From: an uncultured Tenacibaculum sp.
GTDB taxonomy: Bacteria; Bacteroidota; Bacteroidia; Flavobacteriales; Flavobacteriaceae
DNA: 64,000 nucleotides
NCBI RefSeq assembly: GCF_947495995.1
Contig: NZ_CANMAX010000001.1
Location: 372,001-436,000 of the forward strand
Reading direction: 5' to 3'
The notes under the pieces: generated by a model
The model's input: only the letters and a program-made list of their open reading frames with translations
The model's database searches: none
Told to the model about the DNA's origin: nothing
Position numbers and translations under genes: made by a program
Shown: piece after piece, positions 26,551 through 35,238 of the stretch
Layout of the letters: every line of letters starts with the position of its first letter
Numbering within the stretch: the first letter of the stretch is position 1

Positions 26551-29500
26551 ATGAATCTAAAATTACTCAGAGGCAGTGTTTTATCACTGCTTGTGTTTGG
26601 TATTTGCGGTACTTTAAATTCGCAAAATCTTAAACCAACGGCAAACTACAAGGCCGTAAAGAAAGATCAGGTTTACAAAAACCAAAAAATGTTTGACAGT
26701 AAAACTGGAGCTACAGACTCAAGAACTGTACCTCAACGTCAAGCAGATAATGCTATCGAAAGAGCTAAATTTGAGTTTGAACGCTTAAGAAATCCTTCAA
26801 CAGGTGAAATCCCTAAAGGAATTAGAAAAGCTGAGCTTAAATTTTCTAAAAGTATTAGCACAGACAATTATTTTAGTAGAGCTTACTCTAGATCTGCTAA
26901 CAATGGAAATTTTTCTAACTGGATAAATAGAGGACCTTATAACGTAGGTGGTAGAACAAGAGCATTAGCTATCGACAGAAATAACGAGAATGTTATTTTA
27001 GCTGGTGGTGTATCTGGTGGCTTATGGAGATCTGAAAACAATGGTGAAACTTGGAGAAAAGTAACACGTTCTTTCCAAAGTCCGAGTATTACGACTATTG
27101 TACAAGATCCAAGACCTAACAAAGGATACATCTGGTATTTTGCCTCTGGTGAAAGGCAAGGAAATTCTGCTGGAACAAGTGGTGGTTTTTACCAAGGAAG
27201 CGGAGTTTACAAATCTCAAGATCAAGGTAGAACTTGGGAATTATTAAGAGCAACTAGAAACGAAAATGTTGGAACATTTGAATCTAGTTTCGATTTAATC
27301 AACTCAATTGCTGTAAATCCAACAAATGGAGATTTATATGTTGCTACTTTTAATGGATTATTCAGATCTAAAGACGGTGGAAATTCTTTTAGCGAAGTTT
27401 TAGCTGGAGGTTTTGATAATACTGTTGAAGTTAGTATTACTCCTTCAGGAAGAATCTATGCAACTATAGATTCAGGAGGAGTTCCTAATGCAGGTTTCTT
27501 TACGTCTACTGATGGAGACAACTGGACTAACATTACTCCAGAAGGTTTCTTAACTAGATATGGTAGAACTGTAATGGGAATAGATCCTTCTAATGAAAAT
27601 AGTGTTTATTTCTTTACACAAGATCCAACAGATAATGCAGCTTTATACAGATATAATAGAGTTGAAAATGCTTGGGAAAATTTATCTGCTAATTTACCTT
27701 CAGAATCAATTGGAGGACGTGTTGGAAATTTAAATTTACAAGGTGGTTACAATATGTTAGTTAAAGTTCATCCTGCAGACAATAATATTGTTTTTGTTGG
27801 AGGAACAAACTTATACAGATCAACAACTGCTTTTAATACTTTAGCAGCGCAAGAAAGCTGGGTAGCAGGATACTCTCCTATCAATAATGTTAGTTTATAC
27901 ACAAATCAACATCCAGATCAACACGCTTTAGTTTTTTATCCTTCTAACCCTAACAGAGCTTTATCTGGAAATGATGGTGGTGTATTTATTGCTGAAAACA
28001 TTACTGAAACAAATCCTGGTATTGAGCCTGTAAGATGGGAATCTTTAAACAACGGATATATTACAACTCAACCTTACCATGTTTCTTTTGATCCTGAAGC
28101 AAATTCAGACGATTTACTTGCTGGTTTTCAAGATAACGGTACTTGGTATACAAATTCTACTGATCCTAATGCTATTTGGGAAGAAGATTTCGGTGGAGAT
28201 GGTAGTTATAGTGCTATTGCAGATGGAGGAAGAACTCGTTACGTTTCTTCTCAAAACGGAAATCTTTTCAGATTTAACTTTGATGAAAATGGAGATTTCT
28301 TATCATTTACAAGAGTTAGACCAGCAGGAGCAACAGGGTTTTCTTTTATAAATCCTTTCATTCTAGACCCTAACAATGATAACATTATGTATATGCCAAT
28401 TGGAAATAGTGTTTGGAGAAATAGAAATTTAGATGAAATTCCATTATTTTCTAATGGTGATGCTAGTGTTAACTGGACAAACATTTCTACTTCTAGAACA
28501 CCGGCTGGTACTAGAGTTACTGCTGTAGATGTTTCTAAATTCCCAGTGGGGAATAAATTATATTATGGTACAAATTCTGGAGCTATCTACAGAATGGATA
28601 ACGCTATTCTTGATGATCAACCAGCTGTAGATATTTCTTCTGGTAAAGGATTACCAACTGGTTTTGTTAATGATATTAATGTAGATCCTTCAAACTCAGA
28701 TAGAGTTATTGTAACATTCTCTAATTACGGTATTCCTAGTGTTTTCTTTACTGAAGATGCTGGAGAAACTTGGACAAACATTAGTGGTAACTTAGAAGAA
28801 AGACCTGACGGATCTGGAAACGGACCTTCAGTAAGAAGTACTGCTTTCTTAGGAAGTAAGGAAAATCAATACTCTAGAAATCAAAAAATCTTTGCTGCTA
28901 CAAGTACAGGTTTATATTATACTGATTATTTAAACGGACGTAATACTGTTTGGAGAAAAGAAAATAACGCTATCGGAACTGCTGTTACTGATGAAGTAGT
29001 AACTAGAAAAGATGGATTTATCGCTGTTGCTTCTCATGGTAATGGATTATTTAGCGCACGTTTCCCTATTACTGCTAACCCTTTACCTGAAGCTACATTA
29101 ACGAATGAATTTTTAATTGACAATGTTAATTTACCAGCAAATAGTCCTGATACAGAAATTGATATTACAGGATTATTTGTTCAGTCTGCAGGATTACCTA
29201 TAGCTATTGAATTATCAAATACTAATCCAGAGTTAGTTACTGCTACTTTAGATGGAAATACCTTAACCTTATCGTATACTCCTGAAGCTACAGGTGTAGC
29301 TTCTATTGGATTTGTTGCTACTTCTAACGGAGAACAAGCTGCAACTGCATTTGATGTTACAATTTCTGAACCTAGAATTTACGAGCAAGTTGGAACAGAA
29401 GTTTCTCAAATTCCTTCTCAAAATGTATTTGATTTCGGAGGAATTCTTCAGGCAGCTGATGACTTTACTGTTCCTGCAGGAAATACTTGGGTTATTGAAA

Positions 29501-30207
29501 GAATTTTAGCCTTTGGTAACGGTAGCGGATCTCCTCAATATACTAGTGTAGATGTAGTCATTTATGCAGATAATGCTGGAACTCCTGGTGAAGAAGTTTT
29601 CAATAGTGGAGCGATTACACCAATTTCTAATATAGATGATCCTAATTTAAATATTGCACTTCCTGAAGCTCTTACTTTAGAAAGTGGAAACTACTGGATT
29701 TCAATATATGTTAACTTAGCTTTCTTACCTGGTGGAAATCAATGGTTCTGGGCTTCTCAAGACAATAGTGTAGGACAAGTAACGCAGTTTAGAGATACTG
29801 CAAATTTACTTGGTACTGGTGCTGTTGATTGGACTCCTACAAATATTGCATTAGGTAGAGCTCCTATCGATCAAACTTTCCAAATTTTTGGAGACATCAT
29901 AAATACAGGTGGTGAAGAAGAAAATACACAAGAAGCTTCTTTAGTTTCAATTGAGGGACAATTAAATTCATTAGCTTGGCCAAATCCATCTACTGGAATT
30001 TTTAACTTCAACTTACAAACAATTTCTTCAGAAAAAGAATTATCTATTCAAGTAATCGATCTTTCAGGAAAAATTGTTCATCAGAACTCTAAAGTATCTA
30101 CAAAGACTAATTACTCTTGGGATGCTTCAAATGTTTCAGCTGGTATTTACTTAATCAATATTGAAGGTCAAAAAACCACAAAACGTTTCAAAATCGTAAA
30201 AAAATAA
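26551..30207 (+). CDS. Large secreted VPS10/BNR-type beta-propeller protein with T9SS sorting domain
   Basis: A 1218-residue exported protein. An N-terminal signal peptide (about 1-24) precedes a beta-propeller region (about 125-830) containing repeated BNR/Asp-box-like elements (SENNGETWRKV, SQDQGRTWELL, SKDGGNSFSEV, STDGDNWTNIT, TEDAGETWTNI) as in VPS10/sortilin-like and sialidase-fold proteins. A beta-sandwich region (about 860-1115) follows. The last ~75 residues (WPNPSTGIFNFNL, ISVQVIDLSGK-like strand, SAGIYLINI, TKRFKIVKK) are a T9SS type A sorting domain. No catalytic residues can be assigned; a binding or peptidase-partner role is possible. Confidence 0.88.
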   Translation: MNLKLLRGSVLSLLVFGICGTLNSQNLKPTANYKAVKKDQVYKNQKMFDSKTGATDSRTVPQRQADNAIERAKFEFERLRNPSTGEIPKGIRKAELKFSKSISTDNYFSRAYSRSANNGNFSNWINRGPYNVGGRTRALAIDRNNENVILAGGVSGGLWRSENNGETWRKVTRSFQSPSITTIVQDPRPNKGYIWYFASGERQGNSAGTSGGFYQGSGVYKSQDQGRTWELLRATRNENVGTFESSFDLINSIAVNPTNGDLYVATFNGLFRSKDGGNSFSEVLAGGFDNTVEVSITPSGRIYATIDSGGVPNAGFFTSTDGDNWTNITPEGFLTRYGRTVMGIDPSNENSVYFFTQDPTDNAALYRYNRVENAWENLSANLPSESIGGRVGNLNLQGGYNMLVKVHPADNNIVFVGGTNLYRSTTAFNTLAAQESWVAGYSPINNVSLYTNQHPDQHALVFYPSNPNRALSGNDGGVFIAENITETNPGIEPVRWESLNNGYITTQPYHVSFDPEANSDDLLAGFQDNGTWYTNSTDPNAIWEEDFGGDGSYSAIADGGRTRYVSSQNGNLFRFNFDENGDFLSFTRVRPAGATGFSFINPFILDPNNDNIMYMPIGNSVWRNRNLDEIPLFSNGDASVNWTNISTSRTPAGTRVTAVDVSKFPVGNKLYYGTNSGAIYRMDNAILDDQPAVDISSGKGLPTGFVNDINVDPSNSDRVIVTFSNYGIPSVFFTEDAGETWTNISGNLEERPDGSGNGPSVRSTAFLGSKENQYSRNQKIFAATSTGLYYTDYLNGRNTVWRKENNAIGTAVTDEVVTRKDGFIAVASHGNGLFSARFPITANPLPEATLTNEFLIDNVNLPANSPDTEIDITGLFVQSAGLPIAIELSNTNPELVTATLDGNTLTLSYTPEATGVASIGFVATSNGEQAATAFDVTISEPRIYEQVGTEVSQIPSQNVFDFGGILQAADDFTVPAGNTWVIERILAFGNGSGSPQYTSVDVVIYADNAGTPGEEVFNSGAITPISNIDDPNLNIALPEALTLESGNYWISIYVNLAFLPGGNQWFWASQDNSVGQVTQFRDTANLLGTGAVDWTPTNIALGRAPIDQTFQIFGDIINTGGEEENTQEASLVSIEGQLNSLAWPNPSTGIFNFNLQTISSEKELSIQVIDLSGKIVHQNSKVSTKTNYSWDASNVSAGIYLINIEGQKTTKRFKIVKK

Positions 30208-30220
30208 AAATAATTATTTT

Positions 30221-30253
30221 AGACAGAGGCTTCACAGTCTCTGTCTTTTTTTT
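30221..30253 (+). terminator. Rho-independent terminator
   Basis: AGACAGAG and CTCTGTCT form an 8-bp stem followed by a run of eight T, right after the propeller gene. Confidence 0.9.
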
Positions 30254-30265
30254 AAAACTACTTGT

Positions 30266-30727
30266 ATGCTACGTAATCTTTTTCAATTTACATTCGTACT
30301 CTTTTTAATTCTATGCAGTTCTTGTAAATCATTAAATGCACAAGAAAAAGAAACTCTGAAAACCAAAAAACGAAAGATTTCTAAACCTAAATTTGGAGAT
30401 GTAGTTAAAGATGAAAAACAATTCATTCAACCAAATACTTTTTATATTGAAGCAAAGGTTCTTAGCGCAGTAAAACAACAAACGAATTGTAATGGAAAAG
30501 AAGTTAATGCTATAACTTGTAAAACATTTAAAATCGTTAGTCAAGGAAATAGTGTAGTTCATCTTCCTAACGACAAGCAAACTATTTATTTTAACATCCC
30601 TAAAAACCCTAAACTACAATCTCTTAAAATAATGAAGGGAAAAATAGTACAACTTCACATAAAAGAAAAACTTTGTAAAAAAGGTAATGAAAGTAATTAT
30701 GAAGTTTTAAGCTTTACAGTTAAATAG
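30266..30727 (+). CDS. Putative lipoprotein, hypothetical
   Basis: A 153-residue protein with a lipoprotein signal peptide; the lipobox LCSSC places the modified cysteine at about residue 20. The mature part is basic, with a cysteine-containing segment (TNCNGKEVNAITCKTFKIV) and a late cysteine (KLCKKG), suggesting a disulfide. The family is not recognised. Its 3' end overlaps the convergent CvpA-family gene by eight bases. Confidence 0.65.
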   Translation: MLRNLFQFTFVLFLILCSSCKSLNAQEKETLKTKKRKISKPKFGDVVKDEKQFIQPNTFYIEAKVLSAVKQQTNCNGKEVNAITCKTFKIVSQGNSVVHLPNDKQTIYFNIPKNPKLQSLKIMKGKIVQLHIKEKLCKKGNESNYEVLSFTVK

Positions 30728-31250
30728 TAGTTTCTGCTTCACTTTCTTTTTCATCTTCATTATCATTATCCCCTTTTATTATAGATGGAAAGATCATAGG
30801 AGCAATTTTCTTAACCGGATTGAATAGAATCGATTCTTCTAAACTTTCTTTTTTTACAAACGGTATTGTATCATTCATTTTTCCGAAGAAAATAAAAATC
30901 ACACTTAAAATCAATCCGATCTTAAGCGCACCAAATGCACCTCCTAATAACTTATTTAAAATACCCAACGAGGCAAAGTCTGCAATTTTAGTTAATATTC
31001 TACCTAACAAAGCAATAACGATAATAATAACAACAAAAGTTCCAGCAAAGGCAACCAATGTTATATATTTTTCATCCCAATCTAAACTCTCTTTTAGCCA
31101 ATCTCCTAAAAAGTAAGAGAAATGAATAGCACCATACACACCAGCAACCAAAGCCACTAAAGAAGCAACTTCAACAAACAAACCTTTCATTAGTCCTCTT
31201 ACAAAACCAAAAAGTAATAATGCTGCTATAATGATATCTAAGGTGTTCAT
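30720..31250 (-). CDS. CvpA family membrane protein
   Basis: A 176-residue protein with four hydrophobic segments (about 3-20, 28-47, 63-84, 103-124), matching the CvpA family (NTLDIIIAALLLFGFVRGLMKGL, then GGAFGALKIGLILSVIF). In other bacteria CvpA is linked to colicin V production and envelope stress. The C-terminal tail is strongly acidic (DNDNEDEKESEAE). It is divergent from the gene at 31315. Confidence 0.85.
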   Translation of the reverse strand: MNTLDIIIAALLLFGFVRGLMKGLFVEVASLVALVAGVYGAIHFSYFLGDWLKESLDWDEKYITLVAFAGTFVVIIIVIALLGRILTKIADFASLGILNKLLGGAFGALKIGLILSVIFIFFGKMNDTIPFVKKESLEESILFNPVKKIAPMIFPSIIKGDNDNEDEKESEAETTI

Positions 31251-31266
31251 AAAACTAGAATTTTAA

Positions 31267-31274
31267 CAAATATA
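31267..31274 (-). promoter_or_regulatory. -7 promoter box for the CvpA-family gene
   Basis: The minus strand reads TATATTTG, an exact match, 16 bases upstream of the ATG at 31250. Confidence 0.6.
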
Positions 31275-31287
31275 AGTATCTCGTTTG

Positions 31288-31295
31288 TATCTTTG
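31288..31295 (+). promoter_or_regulatory. -7 promoter box for the gene at 31315
   Basis: TATCTTTG followed by C is an exact TAnnTTTG match, 19 bases before the ATG. It is divergent from the box at 31267-31274. Confidence 0.6.
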
Positions 31296-31314
31296 CATTA
31301 CATTATAAAATACA

Positions 31315-31671
31315 ATGGAGAAGGTTACAAATTTGAAAGAAAAGTGGGATTTTATAGTTGAGAAACTTACAAATCAGTTTGCAGAAGGAGATGAATTAAC
31401 TCTAGATGCAATTATATATTTAATTGGTGTTCAAGAACTAGGTCAGGGACAAAGACAATTTAAAAAAGATGAAAAAATAAATTTAATGCACATTGCAATA
31501 TGCAAACTTTTAGAACCTTATGGTTATTATGAGTTTGACTACTTTGACAATGATGGATGGCCTCATTATAAAACACTTACTGAATTACCAAATTTAAAAC
31601 CTGGTGAACAAACAGTGTTAATGAAAGAAGCTATAATTAGTTATTTTGATTCTATCAGTTTTTTTAAGTAA
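31315..31671 (+). CDS. Conserved-looking small hypothetical protein
   Basis: A 118-residue soluble protein, helical at the N-terminus (LKEKWDFIVEKLTNQF), with a middle YLIGVQELGQGQRQFKKDEKINLMHIAICKLL and an aromatic/acidic segment YGYYEFDYFDNDGWPHY. It has no recognised domain. It has a good promoter box and a plausible start, and its stop overlaps the convergent dehydrogenase gene by eight bases. Confidence 0.7.
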   Translation: MEKVTNLKEKWDFIVEKLTNQFAEGDELTLDAIIYLIGVQELGQGQRQFKKDEKINLMHIAICKLLEPYGYYEFDYFDNDGWPHYKTLTELPNLKPGEQTVLMKEAIISYFDSISFFK

Positions 31672-32458
31672 CACTAAGCTTACGAATCATTTTTGATAAT
31701 AATTTAGGATATAGTCGTTTTACATATACGCCTAATTTTTCTTTAACTCCGGCAATATAAACCTCTTCTTTTTCGGCTTTTATTGCTTTAAGCATTAATA
31801 CAGCAAAACGATCTGGATGAATACCATTAGCAGTTGCTTTGTCCATTTTTTCTTGAGGAGAACCATCTCCTGTTAATGCATTTTTAGACACATTGGTCGT
31901 TACAAAACCAGGGCAAACTAAAGTTACTTTTACATTGTTAGCATGAACTTCTGCTCGTAAACTATCAAAAAAGCCGTGTAATGCATGTTTTGTTGCTGCA
32001 TAAGTAGAACGTAAAGGAGTTCCTATTTTTCCTACTATGCTAGTAGTAACTACAAAATGACCTGAATTTTGTTGTATAAAATGAGGTAAAATAGCTTTAG
32101 TTAAAGCTACAGTTCCCAAATAATTGATATCCATTAATCTTTTATCAACAGCAATACTTGTGTCTTTAGCTAAAGATCTTTGGCTAATTCCACCATTATT
32201 CACCAAAATATCTACGGTACCAAAAAGAGAAATTGCCTGTGCAACTTTGTCTTGAAAATCTTCGTATTTCTCTAGATCTAAAGGTAAAACCTTCACATTT
32301 TCTTTATCGTTACACAAGTTTTTCACTTCATTTAAAGCAGATTCATTTCTAGAAGATAAGATTAATTTTGTATTTTGGCGGGAAAGTAAGATGGCTAGAG
32401 ATTTTCCTATACCAGAAGAAGCTCCAGTTATCCAAATTATTTTATTTTTTACACTCAT
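31664..32458 (-). CDS. Short-chain dehydrogenase/reductase (SDR)
   Basis: A 264-residue classical SDR. The NAD(P)-binding TGASSGIG is at 11-18, NNGG at 87-90, and the catalytic residues S140, Y153 and K157 are in place (VTTS, STYAATK). R37 in SSRNES after the second strand suggests NADP(H). The C-terminal half resembles DHRS7-type enzymes with a basic tail. The substrate is unknown. Confidence 0.9.
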   Translation of the reverse strand: MSVKNKIIWITGASSGIGKSLAILLSRQNTKLILSSRNESALNEVKNLCNDKENVKVLPLDLEKYEDFQDKVAQAISLFGTVDILVNNGGISQRSLAKDTSIAVDKRLMDINYLGTVALTKAILPHFIQQNSGHFVVTTSIVGKIGTPLRSTYAATKHALHGFFDSLRAEVHANNVKVTLVCPGFVTTNVSKNALTGDGSPQEKMDKATANGIHPDRFAVLMLKAIKAEKEEVYIAGVKEKLGVYVKRLYPKLLSKMIRKLSVT

Positions 32459-32506
32459 TTAAGTCAATTATTTAAACCTAAAGTACTTAAATTAAATAAG
32501 AAATAG

Positions 32507-32514
32507 TAATTTTG
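32507..32514 (+). promoter_or_regulatory. -7 promoter box for the TlpA-type gene
   Basis: TAATTTTG is an exact TAnnTTTG match, 61 bases before the ATG at 32576, giving a leader of roughly 55 bases. Confidence 0.5.
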
Positions 32515-32575
32515 GTATGCTTATTGGATACAAGAAGTTGAATTTAAATATATTTTAATATAAAATCCCTTACTA

Positions 32576-33976
32576 ATGATGAAAAGATTTTTTGTTTTAC
32601 TAATTTTTGTTGCTTCAATTGCAAATGCGCAATTTTCAGTTAAAGGGACAATGACTCCTCCTGAAAAGAGTGATTGGGTTGTATTGTACAGAATTGATGG
32701 AGCAAAACAAAAGTTTATTGGCAATTCAACAATAAAATTAGAAGACGTTGATTTAGGTGGAAGCGTACAGAAAGTAGGTCGTTTTGAATTAACTCTTCCG
32801 GCAGATGCTAAAGTAGGAGCTTACAGAGTTAGCTATAGAAATACTGGAGCTGGTTTTGTAGATTTCTTTTTTAATAAAGAAAATATTGAATTTGTTTTTA
32901 ATCCACAATTCCCTGAGGAATCTGTATTATTTACAAAATCTAGAGAGAACAAAGTATATAGAGAATACTTAGATGCATTAGCTTTAACTCAGCGTGCAAT
33001 TGATTCTCTTCAAGTTGAATATTTAAAATCTGACGAGAAGAAAACTAAAAAAGCTTATAAGAAAGCTTACAAAGAGCAAGAAGAACTTCAAGAGATTTAT
33101 GAAGGTAAATCTGAAGGAATGTTAGTTAACACTTTCATTAAAGCTTCTGAAGCTACAAATTCTGATGATATTTTTGATGATACTCAAGAATACTTAGATT
33201 ACGTTTTGGATAATTTCTTTAAAAATGTAGATTTTTCTGATAAAACCTTATACAACTCGCCTTTTATAGTCGATAAAGTAACGAACTATGTTTTCTACTT
33301 AAACATAGCTGAAAGCCAGTCATTACAACAAAAATTATACAAGGAGTCTATCGAAAAAATTATGGAAATAATTAAAGACGATAGTATCAAAAAAGAAATC
33401 CTAGAATATTTAATTACACGTTTTACAATTCAAAGAAATTCAGAAATAGTCGATGGACTTTTTGATCAGTATTACGCTAAATTACCAGCAGATTTACAGA
33501 ATTCTAAGTTTAAATCTGAAAAGCTAGGAGAACTACTTGCTTCTGTAGGTAGAACTGCTCCTGATTTTTCTTGGAAAGAAGGAGATAAAGATTATACTCT
33601 ATCAACATTAAATGATGGTGAAAACTATTTATTAATTTTTTGGAGTACGCAGTGTGGTCATTGTGTAAATGAAATACCTTCAGTTCATGAATTCATGAAA
33701 GAATACAAAGAAACATCTGTAGTTGCTTTTGCAATTGAAGAAGAGGAAAGTTTAGAATTTGATTCTTGGAACAAAAACAAACTATATAATTGGCATAATG
33801 TGAAAGGAACTCATCCTGAATTCAGATTTAAAAATGAAACTGTTTTAAAATATAGAATTGACGCAACGCCTACATATTTTATCCTAGACAAAGACAAAAA
33901 AATAATAGCTGTTCCTAATGCAGTTGAAGACATTAAAGAGTTTTTAAATAAAGAAAAAACAGCTTCTAAAGAATAA
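32576..33976 (+). CDS. TlpA-type thioredoxin-fold exported protein
   Basis: A 466-residue exported protein. The signal peptide ends ANAQ (about residue 19). A beta-rich N-terminal domain (20-125, like the DUF4369 domain of Bacteroidota TlpA proteins) and a helical middle (130-320) precede a C-terminal thioredoxin domain (about 330-460). Its redox motif is CGHC (C360, C363), with the cis-proline segment DATPTYFILD. It probably reduces or isomerises disulfides outside the cytoplasm. Start could also be the second Met. It ends at a terminator shared with the convergent peptide-maturation locus. Confidence 0.88.
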   Translation: MMKRFFVLLIFVASIANAQFSVKGTMTPPEKSDWVVLYRIDGAKQKFIGNSTIKLEDVDLGGSVQKVGRFELTLPADAKVGAYRVSYRNTGAGFVDFFFNKENIEFVFNPQFPEESVLFTKSRENKVYREYLDALALTQRAIDSLQVEYLKSDEKKTKKAYKKAYKEQEELQEIYEGKSEGMLVNTFIKASEATNSDDIFDDTQEYLDYVLDNFFKNVDFSDKTLYNSPFIVDKVTNYVFYLNIAESQSLQQKLYKESIEKIMEIIKDDSIKKEILEYLITRFTIQRNSEIVDGLFDQYYAKLPADLQNSKFKSEKLGELLASVGRTAPDFSWKEGDKDYTLSTLNDGENYLLIFWSTQCGHCVNEIPSVHEFMKEYKETSVVAFAIEEEESLEFDSWNKNKLYNWHNVKGTHPEFRFKNETVLKYRIDATPTYFILDKDKKIIAVPNAVEDIKEFLNKEKTASKE

Positions 33977-34000
33977 TAAACTTAGGTTCTTAATAAAAAA

Positions 34001-34036
34001 TAAAACGACAATCAGAATTGATTGTCGTTTTATTTT
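34001..34036. terminator. Bidirectional terminator, copy 1 of a near-identical pair
   Basis: AAAACGACAATC and GATTGTCGTTTT form a 12-bp stem followed by TATTTTTT; the minus strand has a similar T-rich flank. It ends both the TlpA-type gene and the grasp-with-spasm operon. The same hairpin recurs at 36772-36801 with only two loop bases changed. Confidence 0.92.
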
Positions 34037-34039
34037 TTA

Positions 34040-35047
34040 TTAATTCCATTCCATCGTAATTGGATCATAATTACATTTAATCGGTTTGGAATACTTTCCT
34101 GAACTTTCAGTATAAGCCCTACAATCTGTACATACATTTCTAAACTCACATATGTTACATGTATCTATTTGCTCTTTATTAATAAACCAAAGATCTCTAA
34201 ACCCTTTTTTATTCATTGCACTATTAAGAGTACTGTTGTTTATATTCCCAAAACTAACTTTCAGTGAAGGGCAATTTTTTATTTCTCCTTTTTTATCAAC
34301 TGATATTTTTTTAAATAAACACGTATTACAATGAGTAGATAAGTTATGAAACCTTGTTCCGATTGTAAACATTGATGGATTATTCTTACCACAATGTGTT
34401 TCATCTACTATGTTTAAACAATAATAAAACAAATTACATTTATTTATTTTATTTTTTTTATCTGAAATAGCATTATAAAAAACTACACTCTGCAACCTTC
34501 TGTTAAAAGGAATACATTCTTCTATTTTCGAATTTAAATTATCTGAATAAGGTAGTATTAACTCTATATAACGACATCTTGTTTTATTAAACTTTTTTAA
34601 TATTTTCTCTATGTAATCTGGTGCTAAAACTTTATTGTAAAACCTTAGCTGAACATAAGGAACACCAATGTTATTTAAATTTTCAATGATTTTATCTAAA
34701 TCATGATTTGATTCATCATCAAAATCAATAATACAATTTAAAATTTCTTCAGCATATTCATACTTTTTATTAGAATAAACTATCGGTGTTTTTAATTTTG
34801 TTTGAAAACAAAACCCTTTTTCTATTAAAAAATTTAAATATTCTTTAATTGTATCTTGCTGCTCTTCATCAAAATCTGCTAGAATGTTATCCATTCGTTC
34901 CCCATTGTAAAACTTAATTATCTCTACCAATGAATTAGGAATAAACTCAAACTCTCCTCTTTCAAGGTCACATATAATAGACCTGGCGTGTCCTTTAGTA
35001 GTTTTACAGTGAGAAAACAAGTAAATATAGTTCCTGTAATCTATCAT
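34040..35047 (-). CDS. gwsS: SPASM-domain peptide maturase, grasp-with-spasm system
   Basis: A 335-residue protein expected to modify the precursor peptide. The C-terminus is a SPASM domain: C243 then G254 and C259 (CX10GX4C), and C297, C300, C306, C309 (CX2CX5CX2C) with C325; C219 and C240 may add ligands. These should bind auxiliary Fe-S clusters. No CX3CX2C motif is present, so the radical-SAM cluster site is not visible. Residues about 1-85 resemble a PqqD-like leader-binding winged helix (IPNSLVEIIKFYNG then FLIEKGFCF); this is an inference. Its ATG overlaps the preceding 64-residue gene by four bases. Confidence 0.85.
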   Translation of the reverse strand: MIDYRNYIYLFSHCKTTKGHARSIICDLERGEFEFIPNSLVEIIKFYNGERMDNILADFDEEQQDTIKEYLNFLIEKGFCFQTKLKTPIVYSNKKYEYAEEILNCIIDFDDESNHDLDKIIENLNNIGVPYVQLRFYNKVLAPDYIEKILKKFNKTRCRYIELILPYSDNLNSKIEECIPFNRRLQSVVFYNAISDKKNKINKCNLFYYCLNIVDETHCGKNNPSMFTIGTRFHNLSTHCNTCLFKKISVDKKGEIKNCPSLKVSFGNINNSTLNSAMNKKGFRDLWFINKEQIDTCNICEFRNVCTDCRAYTESSGKYSKPIKCNYDPITMEWN

Positions 35048-35238
35048 ATAATCTTCGATATTGGTCTAAAATCACCATAACATTCAACTCTTTTTGTGTT
35101 CAAACTTTTAATATACCCCTCTTGGTTTACAATTTTTTTTGATTCATTTTTTTTTAAACTTTCAAGAGTAAAGAAAATATTTTGAACAAATGAATCTTTA
35201 ATTATTTCTTTAAAGTCTTTATTCTTTTCTTTCATCAT
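35044..35238 (-). CDS. Small unknown protein embedded in the peptide-maturation operon
   Basis: A 64-residue basic protein (starts MMKEKNKDFKEIIKD, ends ECYGDFRPISKII). It overlaps the end of the ATP-grasp gene by 20 bases and the start of the SPASM gene by four, so all three are likely translationally coupled. There is no GG leader, signal peptide or membrane segment, and one cysteine. It could be a docking or accessory protein, or a detached piece of the SPASM protein's N-terminus. I do not recognise it. Confidence 0.6.
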   Translation of the reverse strand: MMKEKNKDFKEIIKDSFVQNIFFTLESLKKNESKKIVNQEGYIKSLNTKRVECYGDFRPISKII

